The notes beneath the pieces were generated by a model that was not told where the DNA came from, did not search any database, and saw only the letters and a list, made by a program, of their open reading frames with translations. Below, piece after piece: positions 8,440 to 17,996 of a stretch of DNA of 59,342 nt. Source of the stretch: Pedosphaera sp. (GTDB lineage: Bacteria > Verrucomicrobiota > Verrucomicrobiia > Limisphaerales > JADLHS01); the NCBI GenBank assembly GCA_009695195.1, contig SIBJ01000018.1, forward strand, positions 1 to 59,342, written 5' to 3'. A program made the translations under genes and the position numbers. Each line of letters opens with the position of its first letter. The first letter of the stretch is position 1.

Positions 8440-9300
8440 ATGAACCGTTTGAACCCGAACCGAAATGAAACTGGCCGGTCCCCGAAGGCCTTCACGCTGA
8501 TTGAACTCCTCGTCGTCATCGCCATCATCGCGATCCTCGCCGCGATGTTATTGCCCGCGCTCTCCAAGGCGAAGGATCGCGCGCTCACCGCCAACTGTCT
8601 TTCCAATTTGAAGCAATGGGGATTGGCGATGAGCATCTATGCGACCGACAATAATGACGGTATCCCGCGGGATGGCATGGGAGCCAATGCCCAGTATCCC
8701 GGAAACAGTGGCGCTCATGCCGATCCGAACGCTTGGTTCAACCTCCTCCCCGCGTTGGTGGGAGAGAGAACATTGGACTATTACGTGAGTCTCCCGGGTG
8801 GAAATTATTCGACCAAGATTCCGTTCCCGGGCGGAGTGGGCAAGATCTGGCAATGTCCCTCTGCCACGATGAGCGCTGCCGATTTGGCGGCTTTGTCGGG
8901 TTCCGGTGGCGAAGGATTCTTCAGCTACGTCATGAACATTGACTTAAAGAAAGATCCAGGTGACTCAAGCCCTGGCGTTACCGCATCGAATCTTCCATAC
9001 CCAAAAATGCCAAAGCTTTCGTCCCTGCCGAAAACATCCGCAACGGTTCTGCTGACCGACTCGGTATTTAATTCCACTGAGGGCTTCAGCGCTGGAAACA
9101 CTTTTTATTCCGTGAACCCGGCCGCCCGGTGGAGGGCGTTTCCATCGCGGCACAATAAGCAAGGCGGCATCCTGAATTTCATGGATAGTCATGCGGCTTA
9201 CTACAAACAGAAGGTCGTTAAGAACGAGCAACCCAACAACAACGAACCGTTGCTTCCCGACGTAATTTGGAATCCGCCCTACCGAGTCAAAAATCCTTAA
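8440..9300 (+). CDS. type II secretion-like pseudopilin with H-X9-DG-like C terminus
   Basis: A 286-residue protein with a prepilin leader: a short basic N terminus, then [20 protein letters not shown], with the peptidase cleavage site before the Phe and the Glu at position 5. The ATG at 8440 gives a normal short leader. The body carries [21 protein letters not shown], and near the C terminus [19 protein letters not shown] replaces the usual DGHA by DSHA. Such proteins are highly duplicated in Planctomycetes and Verrucomicrobia; the role is probably structural or substrate-binding in a pseudopilus-like system. No secretion genes are adjacent. Confidence 0.85.
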   Translation: MNRLNPNRNETGRSPKAFTLIELLVVIAIIAILAAMLLPALSKAKDRALTANCLSNLKQWGLAMSIYATDNNDGIPRDGMGANAQYPGNSGAHADPNAWFNLLPALVGERTLDYYVSLPGGNYSTKIPFPGGVGKIWQCPSATMSAADLAALSGSGGEGFFSYVMNIDLKKDPGDSSPGVTASNLPYPKMPKLSSLPKTSATVLLTDSVFNSTEGFSAGNTFYSVNPAARWRAFPSRHNKQGGILNFMDSHAAYYKQKVVKNEQPNNNEPLLPDVIWNPPYRVKNP

Positions 9301-9940
9301 GTCCCGCGACAGGGCAGGCGAAGTCAGCTCTCCGATAGATGCCGCCAGCAAATTGGAATGGATTCAGGAGCGCGCGGTTTATTGGTATCCGTTTTCCGGC
9401 GCGAACCAGTGAGGCTTTACTGGGCGCTCGCGAAGTCGCCTTCCCAGTTTGAATCAAGATGGCGTCGGCGTTGACGACTTCAGTTCGGTAGCATTCAGTG
9501 GATCGCCACGCCTCGGTTCGTTCGTTGGACTCATTCCGGCCCCGGTCTTTCTCATAGCGGGCCAAAGAGCCTGACCGCAGTTGAGCCATGCACCTGGACT
9601 GCGGCGGTTGTTCACGCGTTCGGGCCGCGAGGGAACCCTTCTCCCGGCATCGCGCCGGGCCAGAACAAACAGCAACCTGTGGTCAGTGAATGACAAGAAT
9701 GGGGAAGGATTTTTTTTGGCTCTGTGCAAAATTACAACCCAGCCGGAGACCCAGCGACGCGCCGGCGTCCTCCCACCGGGGAAAAGTTCTCCGAGGTTGG
9801 TCGGAATGTTCTTTGAATTTTTTTGTGAAACGGTGCGGTATTCTTGGTTCGGGACTGCACCAATCGTTCAGCGCCTGCCGAACCAATCGAATTCACCGGG
9901 TCTCTCCGCCATCCTCTGGCTGCTTGACCCGGATTTTTTT
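9301..9940. other. 640-base intergenic stretch without a recognisable gene
   Basis: Between the pseudopilin and the convergent secreted protein I find no frame with protein-like composition and no structured RNA I know. It contains two T8 runs in GATTTTTTTT contexts (near 9710 and 9936) and a T7 run (near 9820). A small unknown RNA or a decayed gene is possible. Confidence 0.4.
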
Positions 9941-10762
9941 TCACGGAGTCCGTTTCCAACCCATCAACCGTTCGATGACCCGCACCACGGCCGGGTCGTC
10001 GTGGAAAATCACCGGCAGTTCGCTGGCGCGCACGGTCAGGTCGCCCGCGCGACGCGCGCGGACCTTGACCGGACAACCGCACGCGCTGTAGAGGAAAGTG
10101 ACTTCGCGTTCCGCGCCGTCGGGCCAGACGCCGCGCACGGTCTGGGCGCCATCCCGCAACCGCGCGTCCATGATCGAGTTGGGATTTTCGGAGCCGTCCA
10201 CCATGAGCGTTTTGCCCTGGCCGTCGTCCACGAGGATGGTGAGATTTTTCCCCGAGAACATATTGGTGGCGTTGCCGGAAACCACGCGGCTCGACCACAG
10301 GACTTCACCGGTGCGGCGAAACACCAACCGTCCAACGCCGGGTTTCTCCGTGCTCACGTGCATCGAGAGGTGGAGTTTCTTGCCATCCGCGCTCGGCCCG
10401 CCGTAGGCATCGAGGATTGCGAAGACGCGCCCTTTGCCATCGTCGGGTGTGTGTTGGCGCTCGACGTCACGCAGGGCCTCCGCGATACCCGGCACGCGCG
10501 TTCCAAAATCCAGTTCCACCGTGACCATGACGGCTTCGTTGATGTGCAGGGTGGGCAGTTCCGGGATTGGGTTCGTGGCCGCCGGCGGTGAAGTCGTGCG
10601 TGAGAGAGGCACCGCCGCGGTGTTGGCGGTGATTGAGCCAGGCAACAACGGTTGGCCATCCCGCGTCTGGCTGCAAACAAGTCGGAACGCGAACATCATG
10701 GCGAAGAACAAAGTCACAATGCCTCGCCGTGCCCCGACCTGACGCTCAGAAAGTGAATGCAT
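9941..10762 (-). CDS. exported protein of unknown function
   Basis: A 273-residue protein with a likely uncleaved or signal-type N-terminal hydrophobic segment (IVTLFFAMMFAFRLVCS). A low-complexity Pro/Thr/Ser linker follows, then a beta-rich domain (INEAVMVTVELDFGTRVPGIAEAL; LHLSMHVSTEKPGVGRLVFRRTGEVLWSSRVV). Near the end lies FLYSACGCPVKVRARR, whose two cysteines could form a disulfide. I recognise no family. It is transcribed away from the ABC operon, with a 250-base divergent spacer. Confidence 0.6.
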   Translation of the reverse strand: MHSLSERQVGARRGIVTLFFAMMFAFRLVCSQTRDGQPLLPGSITANTAAVPLSRTTSPPAATNPIPELPTLHINEAVMVTVELDFGTRVPGIAEALRDVERQHTPDDGKGRVFAILDAYGGPSADGKKLHLSMHVSTEKPGVGRLVFRRTGEVLWSSRVVSGNATNMFSGKNLTILVDDGQGKTLMVDGSENPNSIMDARLRDGAQTVRGVWPDGAEREVTFLYSACGCPVKVRARRAGDLTVRASELPVIFHDDPAVVRVIERLMGWKRTP

Positions 10763-10817
10763 GAGACGCGGGCTTTTTAGATGAGTTACGTTTCAAAGTC
10801 CACCGGGGATTGGTGAC

Positions 10818-10859
10818 CGTTGCGCTGTGAAGCCCGACGAGGCGGGCGCAACGTTTTTT
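10818..10859 (+). terminator. terminator-like hairpin upstream of the ABC operon
   Basis: GTTGCGC at 10819-10825 pairs with GCGCAAC at 10846-10852, with a nested GCCCG/CGGGC stem, and is followed by a T6 run. On the plus strand it lies about 155 bases before the ABC ATPase start. Since no plus-strand gene precedes it, it could act as an attenuator or end a small transcript. A second GTTGCGC hairpin lies just downstream. Confidence 0.45.
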
Positions 10860-11012
10860 GAACATTTTTCCCGAGAAATGTCCAAAGGGCGTTGCGCTTG
10901 AATGGCGGGAAAGGCCCGCAACCAACCCGCCGCGCGAAAAAAAGCGATTTACAATTGGCGGCGGGCGGGCTATTTCGCTCGTTCCATTTGGGTCGGAATT
11001 GAATCGTGAACC

Positions 11013-11969
11013 ATGATCAAAGTTGAAAACCTGACGAAATTGTTCGGCACCAAGCGCGCCGTGGACGGCATTTCGTTTTCCGTCGAGCGCGGCGAGGTGC
11101 TCGGTTGTCTCGGCCCGAACGGCGCGGGCAAGTCCACCACCATGCGGATGATCACGGGCTTCATCCCGCCGACGGGCGGGCGCGCCAGCGTGGGCGGGTT
11201 CGACATCGTGGAGAATCCCATCGCCGCCAAACGGCTCATCGGCTACCTGCCGGAAAACGCGCCGGCGTACACCGACATGACGGTGAGCGGCTTCCTGAAT
11301 TTCTGCGCCGAGATCCGGGGGCTGCGCGGCGACGCGCGGAAAAAAGCCGTCAGCCGCGTGGTGGAAATGTGTTTTCTCGAAGCGGTGTTGCATCAAAGCG
11401 TGGAGACACTTTCCAAAGGTTATCGCCATCGCACCTGTTTCGCGCAATCCATCATCCACGATCCGGACGTGTTGATCCTCGACGAACCGACGGATGGTCT
11501 CGACCCGAACCAGAAGCACGAGGTGCGCGGCATCATCCGCCGCATGGGTGAGAAGAAGGCGATCATTTTCTCGACGCACATTCTCGAAGAAGTGGACGCG
11601 GTCTGTTCGCGGGCGATCATCATTGATCGCGGCAAGATCGTGGCGAACGGCACGCCGCCGGAATTGCGGCGCAAATCCGAATGGGCGGGCGCGGTGACGT
11701 TGTGCGTACGCGGCATGGCGGCGGCGACGGTCACGGCGAAGTTGAATCAACTTTCCGCCGCGAAGCGCGCGACGGTTATCAGCGACACCGGCTCGAGAGT
11801 CACGGTGACAGTTTTCCCGAAACCAAATCAAGACGGTGAATTGACGCGCGCGGTGATGGACGCGTCGCACGGCTGGCAGGTGGAAGAAATGCACACGGAA
11901 GTGGGAAGACTCGATGAGGTTTTCCGCAGCATCACGATGCCCGACACGGCGAAGGAGGTGGCGAAGTGA
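11013..11969 (+). CDS. GldA-like ABC transporter ATPase
   Basis: A 318-residue ATPase for the inner-membrane complex encoded next. Walker A is GPNGAGKST (residues 34-42), the signature is LSKGYRHR, which is the Gld/NatA variant of LSGGQ, and Walker B is VLILDEPTDGLDP, with the switch His in STHILEE. A C-terminal extension of about 90 residues follows, as in GldA/NatA proteins. Its stop overlaps the permease GTG start by 4 bases. The set resembles Bacteroidetes gliding genes gldA-F-G, but such cassettes are widespread in non-gliding bacteria; the substrate is unknown. Confidence 0.9.
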   Translation: MIKVENLTKLFGTKRAVDGISFSVERGEVLGCLGPNGAGKSTTMRMITGFIPPTGGRASVGGFDIVENPIAAKRLIGYLPENAPAYTDMTVSGFLNFCAEIRGLRGDARKKAVSRVVEMCFLEAVLHQSVETLSKGYRHRTCFAQSIIHDPDVLILDEPTDGLDPNQKHEVRGIIRRMGEKKAIIFSTHILEEVDAVCSRAIIIDRGKIVANGTPPELRRKSEWAGAVTLCVRGMAAATVTAKLNQLSAAKRATVISDTGSRVTVTVFPKPNQDGELTRAVMDASHGWQVEEMHTEVGRLDEVFRSITMPDTAKEVAK

Positions 11970-12709
11970 ACACCTGGGCCAATATCAAAACCATCGCCAA
12001 GCGCGAGCTAGGCGCGTATTTCACGTCGCCGCTGGCGTATGTGTTCATCGTGATCTTTCTGCTGTTGAGCGGAGTGTTCACGTTTGTCTTCGGCGGATTC
12101 TTCGAGCGCGAACAGGCGGCGCTCGGGCAATCATTCTTCGACTGGCATCCGTGGTTCTATCTTTTCCTCGTGCCGGCGGTCGGGATGCGGCTGTGGGCGG
12201 AAGAGCGGCGCGTGGGCACGCTGGAACTTTTGTTGACGATGCCGGTGACGCCGTGGCAGGCGATCCTCGGAAAATTCCTGGCGTCATGGCTGTTCCTCGC
12301 GCTGGCGCTGGCACTGACCTTCCCGGTCGTCATCTCGGTCAACTATCTCGGCGCGCCGGACAACGGCGTGATCTTTTGCGCTTACGTCGGAAGCTGGCTG
12401 ATGGCGGGCGCGTATCTCGCGATCAGTTGCATCACCTCGGCGCTGACGCGGACGCAAGTTGTGAGCTTCATCGTCTCGGTGGTGCTTTGCCTCGCGCTGG
12501 TGCTGGCGGGTGTGCCAGGCGTGTTGAAGGCGATCTCCGGTGTCTTCGGTACCGCGACGGTGGACATGGTTTCGTCCTGCAGTTTCCTGACGCATTTCGG
12601 CGGGTTTCAAAAAGGCGTGCTCGACTCGCGCGACATCATTTTTTTCCTGTCGGTGATCGGTTTCTCGCTCTTTTCCACGAGCGTCATCCTGCGCGGTCAC
12701 CGCTCTTGA
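11966..12709 (+). CDS. GldF-like ABC transporter permease
   Basis: A 247-residue polytopic inner-membrane protein of the ABC-2 type, starting at a GTG that overlaps the ATPase stop (GTGA). About six hydrophobic segments are visible, beginning LAYVFIVIFLLLSGVFTFVF and ending IIFFLSVIGFSLFSTSVIL. The family-like motif RLWAEERRVGTLELLLTMPV lies between the second and third segments. It should form the channel with the upstream ATPase. Confidence 0.9.
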   Translation: MNTWANIKTIAKRELGAYFTSPLAYVFIVIFLLLSGVFTFVFGGFFEREQAALGQSFFDWHPWFYLFLVPAVGMRLWAEERRVGTLELLLTMPVTPWQAILGKFLASWLFLALALALTFPVVISVNYLGAPDNGVIFCAYVGSWLMAGAYLAISCITSALTRTQVVSFIVSVVLCLALVLAGVPGVLKAISGVFGTATVDMVSSCSFLTHFGGFQKGVLDSRDIIFFLSVIGFSLFSTSVILRGHRS

Positions 12710-12726
12710 AGTTGAAAGGATTTGCG

Positions 12727-14640
12727 ATGCAGAAAAAAACTCTCGAAACGTTTCTCTATTCCCTCGGCGGCGTGGCGGCGATGGCAGTGATCCTCGTTGC
12801 GGCCAATGTGATCTTCGGCAGCGTGCATCGGCGCGTGGACCTGACGAAGGAAAAGGCCTTCACCCTCTCGGACGGCACGCGCGCGATCCTGGCGAAGCTC
12901 GATACGCCGGTGAAAATTCGTTTCTACTGCTCGCAAAGCGCCGGCGCCGCGGCGGAAACGGTGTACCTCAAGGACTACGCGCGCAAAGTCGAAGACCTGC
13001 TCGCGGAATACAAACAGGCCGCGAAGGGCAGGATCATCATCGAGAAGTACGACCCGCAGCCGGATTCGGACGCGGAAGATTCCGCGAAGCTCGACGGCGT
13101 CGAGGGCGCGCCGTTGCAATCCGGCGACCGGTTTTATATGGGCCTCGCCGTCAGCATGATTGACACGAAGGAAGCGATTCCCTTCCTCCAGCCGGTCCGG
13201 GAACGGTTGCTGGAGTACGACATCTCGCGCGCGATCACGCGCGTGGTGCGGCCGGAGAAGCCGGTTGTGGGCGTGATGAGTTCGCTGCCGGTGTTCGGGA
13301 TGCAGTCGAACCCGATGATGCAGCAGATGGGCCAGCGCGGCCAGCCGGCGTGGGCGTTCGTCACCGAGTTGCGGAATGATTTCAACGTGAAGAACGTCGG
13401 GATGGACGTGGACAAGATTGATGACGACGTGAAGGTGCTCGTCGTGATTCATCCGAAGGAGATTTCCGACAAGGCGCAGTTCGCGATTGATCAATTCGTT
13501 TTGCGCGGCGGCAAACTGGTGGCGTTTCTGGATTCGGTTTCGCTGATAGACAGCCGCGGGCAGAATCCGATGATGGGCCAGATGGGCGGCGGCGGTTCGT
13601 CGCTGGACAAACTGCTCAAGGCGTGGGGGCTGCAGTTCGAGAATTCAAAAGTCGTGGCCGACGCGCGGTTGCGGATGGAGGTCGGCGGCGGCGACGCGCG
13701 GGGCCAGCAGCGGCCCGTGTGGCTCTCGCTCACGCCCGAGAACATGGACACGAACGACGTGGTGACGAGCCAGATTGACAATGTCTGGTTTTTCGCCGGC
13801 GGCGCGTTCAGCGGGACGCCGGCGGACGGGTTGAAGCAAACCGTGCTGCTCAAGAGCTCGCCGGCTTCGGCGCTGGTGGACGGCTTTCTCGCGAACCTCT
13901 CGCCCGAAGCCGCGATGAAGGATTTCAAACCGTCGGGCAAGGAGTTCGCGCTGGCCGTGCGGCTCGCCGGGAAATTCAAGACCGCGTTCCCCGACGGCAA
14001 GCCGGCGGAGAAGCCCGAGGAGAAGAAGGAAGGCGAAACCAAGCCGGAGGAAAAGAAAGCGGACACTTCGCTCAAACAGTCCGCGGGCGAAACCGCCGTG
14101 GTCCTCATCGGCGATTCCGACATGATCCACGACAACTTTTCGATCCAGGAAACGCAGACGCCGTTCGGCCCGATGCGCCGGCAGTTGAACGCGAACATCA
14201 ACTTCGCGCAGAACGCCATCGAGCAACTCGCGGGCGACAACAATCTCATCACCGTCCGCAGCCGCGCGACGTTGAACCGCCCGTTCACGCGCGTGAAGCA
14301 GATGGAAGCGGCGGCGGAAGAACGATTCCGTGACAAGTTGAACGAAGTTCGAACTGCGTTTGAAGACGCGCAGCGCCGCGTGGCAGAGTTGGGACAATCC
14401 AAGGATGGAAGCCAGCGTTTTATCAAGCCCCCTGAGCAACAGAAGGAAGAGGAAGAATGGAAGAAGAAGGCGGCGAGATTCGGCGTCGAGTTGAAGCAGG
14501 TGCAAAAGGATTTGCGGCGCGAGGTGGTGCAGCTCGAGAACCACGTGAAGTGGTGGAACATCTTCGCCATGCCGCTCGCCGTGACGGCGTGCGGGATTCT
14601 GTTGGCGGTCTATAAACGCAAACTTACGGCGGCAAAATGA
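12727..14640 (+). CDS. GldG-like ABC auxiliary protein
   Basis: A 637-residue membrane-anchored protein. The ATG at 12727 has a good ribosome site (AAAGGA). One N-terminal membrane helix (FLYSLGGVAAMAVILVAANV) is followed by RVDLTKEKAFTLSDGTRAIL and a large periplasmic ABC_transp_aux/GldG domain (VKIRFYCS; VVGVMSSLPVFG). A Lys/Glu/Pro-rich linker lies near residues 420-440, a coiled coil near 520-600, and a C-terminal membrane helix (MPLAVTACGILLAVYK) closes it. Its stop overlaps the DUF4340 start (ATGA). Confidence 0.85.
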   Translation: MQKKTLETFLYSLGGVAAMAVILVAANVIFGSVHRRVDLTKEKAFTLSDGTRAILAKLDTPVKIRFYCSQSAGAAAETVYLKDYARKVEDLLAEYKQAAKGRIIIEKYDPQPDSDAEDSAKLDGVEGAPLQSGDRFYMGLAVSMIDTKEAIPFLQPVRERLLEYDISRAITRVVRPEKPVVGVMSSLPVFGMQSNPMMQQMGQRGQPAWAFVTELRNDFNVKNVGMDVDKIDDDVKVLVVIHPKEISDKAQFAIDQFVLRGGKLVAFLDSVSLIDSRGQNPMMGQMGGGGSSLDKLLKAWGLQFENSKVVADARLRMEVGGGDARGQQRPVWLSLTPENMDTNDVVTSQIDNVWFFAGGAFSGTPADGLKQTVLLKSSPASALVDGFLANLSPEAAMKDFKPSGKEFALAVRLAGKFKTAFPDGKPAEKPEEKKEGETKPEEKKADTSLKQSAGETAVVLIGDSDMIHDNFSIQETQTPFGPMRRQLNANINFAQNAIEQLAGDNNLITVRSRATLNRPFTRVKQMEAAAEERFRDKLNEVRTAFEDAQRRVAELGQSKDGSQRFIKPPEQQKEEEEWKKKAARFGVELKQVQKDLRREVVQLENHVKWWNIFAMPLAVTACGILLAVYKRKLTAAK

Positions 14641-15827
14641 ATCGCAAACAGTTCATCATCCTGCTGGTGTTAGTGGTCGTGCTCGGCGGCGCGGGCCTGA
14701 AGTATTATCGCGACAACGCTTCGTCGTGGAGCAGTGGCGGCACGGGCATCGGCCAGAAACTGCTCGGCAACCTCGACGTGAACTCGGTGGCGCAAATCTC
14801 CGTGAAGCAGGGCACGAACGAATTGTTGCTCGCAAAGAAGAACGACCTCTGGCGCGTGACGCAGCGCGGTGATTATCCGGCGAATTTTTCCGAGATCAAA
14901 ACTTTGCTGGTGAAGCTCGGTGATCTGAAAATCGTGCAGACCGAAACGGTCGGGCCGTCGCAGTTGCCACGGCTGGAACTGGCGACGGGCGGGCAGGGGA
15001 CGAACCCGCCGACGGTTGTGGAGTTGCGGGGCACGAACGGCGCGGCGATCAAAACGCTCCTGCTCGGCAAGAAGCACCTGCGCAAAGGGCAAGGCGCTTC
15101 GCCGATGGGCGAGCCGGACGACGGCGGCTGGCCGGACGGGCGTTGGGTGATGGCGGGCGGCGCGGCGGATCGCGTGGCGGTGGTTTCCGATCCGCTGGAA
15201 AACGTCGCGCCGAAACCGGAGGACTGGCTCAACAAGGATTTCTTCAAGATTGAAAAGGCGCGCGCCATCGCGGTGACTTTTCAGAACGTGACGAATTCGT
15301 GGAAGCTTGTTCGCGAGAAGGAAGGCGCGGATCTGAAATTCGCCGAAAGCAAACCGGGCGAAGAACTCGACAGCGCGAAGGCGGCGGGCGTCGCCAATCC
15401 GTTTTCCGCGCCGAGCTTCGCCGACGTGGCCGTGGGGGTGAAGCCGGAGCAGGTCGGTTTGGACAAGCCGAATGTCGTCGAGGTCGCGACGCTTGACGGC
15501 TTTAGTTACACCATCAAAGTCGGCGCGAAGACGAACGAGAATTATTTTGTGACCATGACCGTGGCGGCGAACTTTCCGAAGGAGCGCACGCCGGGCAAGG
15601 ACGAGAAGCCGGAGGACAAAACGAAGCTGGACAAGGATTTCGCCGACCAGCAAAAGAAGCTCGCGGAAAAGCTCGCGTCGGAAAAAGCGTTTGAGCCGTG
15701 GACGTTTCTCGTGCCCGGCTGGCAGGTGGATCCCATCGTGAAAGAACGCGCCCAACTGCTCGTCGAGAAAAAAGACGAGCCGGCGCCCGCCGAAAAACCC
15801 GCGGACGAAAAGAAGGACGGGAACTGA
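14637..15827 (+). CDS. DUF4340 domain protein
   Basis: A 396-residue protein with an N-terminal membrane anchor (FIILLVLVVVLGGAGLKYY) and a periplasmic DUF4340 region: SVAQISVKQGTNELLLAKKNDLWRVTQRGDYPAN, then IKTLLVKLGDLKIVQTETVG. DUF4340 proteins habitually follow GldA/F/G-like cassettes, as here, with a 4-base overlap that shows one operon. The last 80 residues are Lys/Glu/Pro-rich and end in a disordered tail. A periplasmic adaptor role is inferred. The stop is followed within 3 bases by a GGAG-headed palindrome. Confidence 0.85.
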   Translation: MNRKQFIILLVLVVVLGGAGLKYYRDNASSWSSGGTGIGQKLLGNLDVNSVAQISVKQGTNELLLAKKNDLWRVTQRGDYPANFSEIKTLLVKLGDLKIVQTETVGPSQLPRLELATGGQGTNPPTVVELRGTNGAAIKTLLLGKKHLRKGQGASPMGEPDDGGWPDGRWVMAGGAADRVAVVSDPLENVAPKPEDWLNKDFFKIEKARAIAVTFQNVTNSWKLVREKEGADLKFAESKPGEELDSAKAAGVANPFSAPSFADVAVGVKPEQVGLDKPNVVEVATLDGFSYTIKVGAKTNENYFVTMTVAANFPKERTPGKDEKPEDKTKLDKDFADQQKKLAEKLASEKAFEPWTFLVPGWQVDPIVKERAQLLVEKKDEPAPAEKPADEKKDGN

Positions 15828-15829
15828 GC

Positions 15830-15938
15830 GGAGCGCGGGCGGTCCCTCGCCCGCAGCACTGCCGCAAACTGGGAGAGGTTGGAATATTCCGAGCGCGCCC
15901 ACAATCCGCCCGCTACGACCGGGGACCGGTCGCGCTCC
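15830..15938. repeat. GGAG-headed inverted palindrome pair (copy 2)
   Basis: The left unit starts GGAGCGCG with a stem GCGGGCG/CGCCCGC. The right unit contains GACCGG/CCGGTC and ends CGCGCTCC. It starts 3 bases after the DUF4340 stop. Confidence 0.75.
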
Positions 15939-15951
15939 GACGGCGCTCGCA

Positions 15952-16377
15952 TCATGACTTCAGAAGCCAATCCCGGTGAACGTCCGCCAGAACCACATCC
16001 AGGTTCGGTGAGGCAAAGCTGATTCTCGGCGCGGGCACGCGATGGTCGCGCAAGTCTGGCGGCACATGCTTGTGGTGCGGGAACGTGGCTGTCAGCGCCG
16101 GAATTTCGGGGTGCTCCCACGGATCATACCAGCAAATCTTCCCGCCGCCTCGATACACCTCATAGCTGTAAGTCCGGATGCGGTGTGCCGCGAAGTCCAC
16201 CAACTCCCACACTTCCAGATGAATCCCACCCTGACATTCGACGCGACCTTCCTACCTCGCGAGGGTGGCCCCGATGGGCGCAAGCGCGAGCGTCGAACTG
16301 GTGACAAACGGATGCCGTTCAGCCAGCGCATAAACGAAGGCGCTGTAACTGGCGAGGTCGTCCAGCGGCGCGCTCAT
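15952..16377 (-). pseudogene. TumE-like toxin (DUF6516) interrupted by an amber codon
   Basis: Read through one in-frame TAG (16254-16252, codon 42), the frame gives a complete TumE/DUF6516-like protein: MSAPLDDLASYSAFVYALAE..., HPFVTSSTLAL, the stop, then GIHLEVWELVDF, RTYSYEVYRGGGKICWYDPW and the family hallmark TFPHHKHVPPD. TumE proteins are toxins of two-gene modules. The ATG at 16377 overlaps the upstream gene's stop (ATGA), so the operon structure is intact and only the single codon blocks full translation. Either the toxin has been inactivated or this is one wrong base. A restart after the stop would lack the N-terminal third. Confidence 0.75.
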
Positions 16378-16646
16378 GCGCCCGCCGGGTCAAGGGCCAG
16401 CGCGCCGAGACCTGACCGCCGTCGCAGCGCCCGCAAGTGCTCATACACGAGCTGGCGATAGCGAACTTCCCGCTCCTGTTTCGCTTCGTAAAATCCAGCC
16501 CAGCGGATGAAATCGCGCGTTTGCTCCAGTTCCCCGGCGCGGTAGCAGTGGTAAAAGTCGGCGGACAGAAGTCCGTATTGCTCCTCCAGCGCCGCCAGTT
16601 CCGCGTCCAACCCGTGGATGTCCCGGATGATGTCTTCGCGTTTCAT
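16374..16646 (-). CDS. probable antitoxin partner of the TumE-like gene
   Basis: A 90-residue helical, charged protein (IIRDIHGLDAELAALEEQYGLLSADFYHCYRAGELEQT, then RDFIRWAGFYEA). This resembles short proteins found upstream of DUF6516 genes, with the recurring F...YR.GEL.....F..WAG.YE pattern; it is not the HTH-type TumA. The ATG at 16646 is chosen; a GTG at 16664 would add six residues. Its stop overlaps the toxin start by 4 bases. It stays intact while the toxin is interrupted, as expected if antitoxin loss is lethal or if toxin loss is tolerated. Confidence 0.6.
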   Translation of the reverse strand: MKREDIIRDIHGLDAELAALEEQYGLLSADFYHCYRAGELEQTRDFIRWAGFYEAKQEREVRYRQLVYEHLRALRRRSGLGALALDPAGA

Positions 16647-16874
16647 GGCCGAAGAATACTTCACCGCTCCACCCGCAACAAGTCTGCAAAACCGTGTGCG
16701 GGTCGCGCCGGATTCGTTGGTGGAGGGACGGCCTGGGCGGTCCTTGCAGATACACGACCGGTGTACCGCGCAACGCAGCCAGGGGTTGAGGCGTGGGATT
16801 CCGCCGATTCATGCTGGAAATTCAACCGCACAGTGGTGAATTATCAACCACTGATTTGGGTGATGATTGGCGGC

Positions 16875-17996
16875 TCACTTCACTTTCCGCACGCGCCCGG
16901 TGTGTTGCGCGTCGGCGCGGAACATCGGCCACGGGGTGTCGGCCAGCGTCGTGACGTTCCGGATGCCGAAGAGCTGGCCGTTGTAATTCACCAGATACGC
17001 CGTGCCATCCGCGCCGAACACCGGCGAGGACTTGCAACTACCATCGAGCCACACCAGCCATTTCCATTGTCCGTCCGGCGCGACTTTCCAGAAGCGATGA
17101 TCCTCCGCCGCGCAATACGTGAAGCCGTCCGCCCCCACCGCCGCCGTGCCGCGCATAAAATCGTTCGGGAAATATTGCCAGAGCCGGTGGCTCCAGAGTT
17201 TTTTTCCGTCACTGCTGATCGCGCAATAGTTGCTGTTCACCCCGACGTAAATCGTGCCGTTCGTTCCCAGCACCGGCGAGGACTCGGTAATGCCGCCGGT
17301 GAGCAACGACCAGCGTCGCGTGCCGTCGGGGTTCAACGCATAAAGTTTTCCGTCCACGGACGTGAAATACAGCGCGCCATCGGCGCCGATGGCCGGCGAC
17401 GAAATGATCTGGCCGCCGGTGGCGAACTGCCAGCGCTTCGAGCCGTCGGGATTGAGCGCGTAAAACTTTTTGTCGTGCGAGCCGAAATAAATCGTCCCGT
17501 CCGTGCCGATGGCCGGCGAGGACTCGACTTCGCCACTGGTGGTGAAAGTCCAGCGCACCGAGCCGTTCGGGTTGAGCGCGTAAAATTTGTTGTCCCACGA
17601 GCCGAAGTAAATCGTGCCATCGGTCGCAATGCCGGCCGACGAGTCCACCCAGCCGCCGGTCTTGAATTCCCATTTCTTTTTCCCGTCCGGCGTGATGGCG
17701 TAAAATTTCCGGTCGCGGCAGCCGACGTAGATCGTGCCGTCGGCGGCGATGGCGGGCGAAGATTTCAAGTCCGTGGTGACGTGGAATTCCCATTTGGTCG
17801 TCCGGTCGGGATTGATGGCGTACAGGCAGCCATCCCAGGTGGAAACGTAGATCACGCCGTTGGCATCGAGCGCCGGTCCGGATTCGGAATAGACGCCCGC
17901 GCTCACCGTCCAGTAGTTGGTGTAGTTCAACAAATCCTCGGCGGCAAAGGCGGGCAGGAGCGCGACGAGGGAAAATAATTGATAGAGGCGGAACAT
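16875..17996 (-). CDS. secreted PQQ-type beta-propeller protein
   Basis: A 373-residue exported protein. The ATG at 17996 gives a signal peptide (MFRLYQLFSLVALLPAFAAE). The body is a run of about eight repeats of roughly 40 residues with the pattern SSPAIGTDGTIYFGSxDxKFYALNPDGSxxW, typical of PQQ-like propeller blades. The C terminus (WPMFRADAQHTGR) is the usual closing motif. No cofactor-binding residues or catalytic domain are obvious, so it is likelier a binding or scaffold protein than a dehydrogenase. It is divergent from trxB across a GGAG palindrome. Confidence 0.85.
   Translation of the reverse strand: MFRLYQLFSLVALLPAFAAEDLLNYTNYWTVSAGVYSESGPALDANGVIYVSTWDGCLYAINPDRTTKWEFHVTTDLKSSPAIAADGTIYVGCRDRKFYAITPDGKKKWEFKTGGWVDSSAGIATDGTIYFGSWDNKFYALNPNGSVRWTFTTSGEVESSPAIGTDGTIYFGSHDKKFYALNPDGSKRWQFATGGQIISSPAIGADGALYFTSVDGKLYALNPDGTRRWSLLTGGITESSPVLGTNGTIYVGVNSNYCAISSDGKKLWSHRLWQYFPNDFMRGTAAVGADGFTYCAAEDHRFWKVAPDGQWKWLVWLDGSCKSSPVFGADGTAYLVNYNGQLFGIRNVTTLADTPWPMFRADAQHTGRVRKVK

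Noticed and set aside
9581..10591. Plus-strand open frame across the 9301-9940 gap
   Set aside because: It is mainly the shadow of the minus-strand exported protein, and the part within the gap has no protein-like pattern.
11013..15827. Evidence for gliding motility
   Set aside because: GldA/F/G-like cassettes with DUF4340 are common in non-gliding bacteria, and no other gld or spr genes are present.
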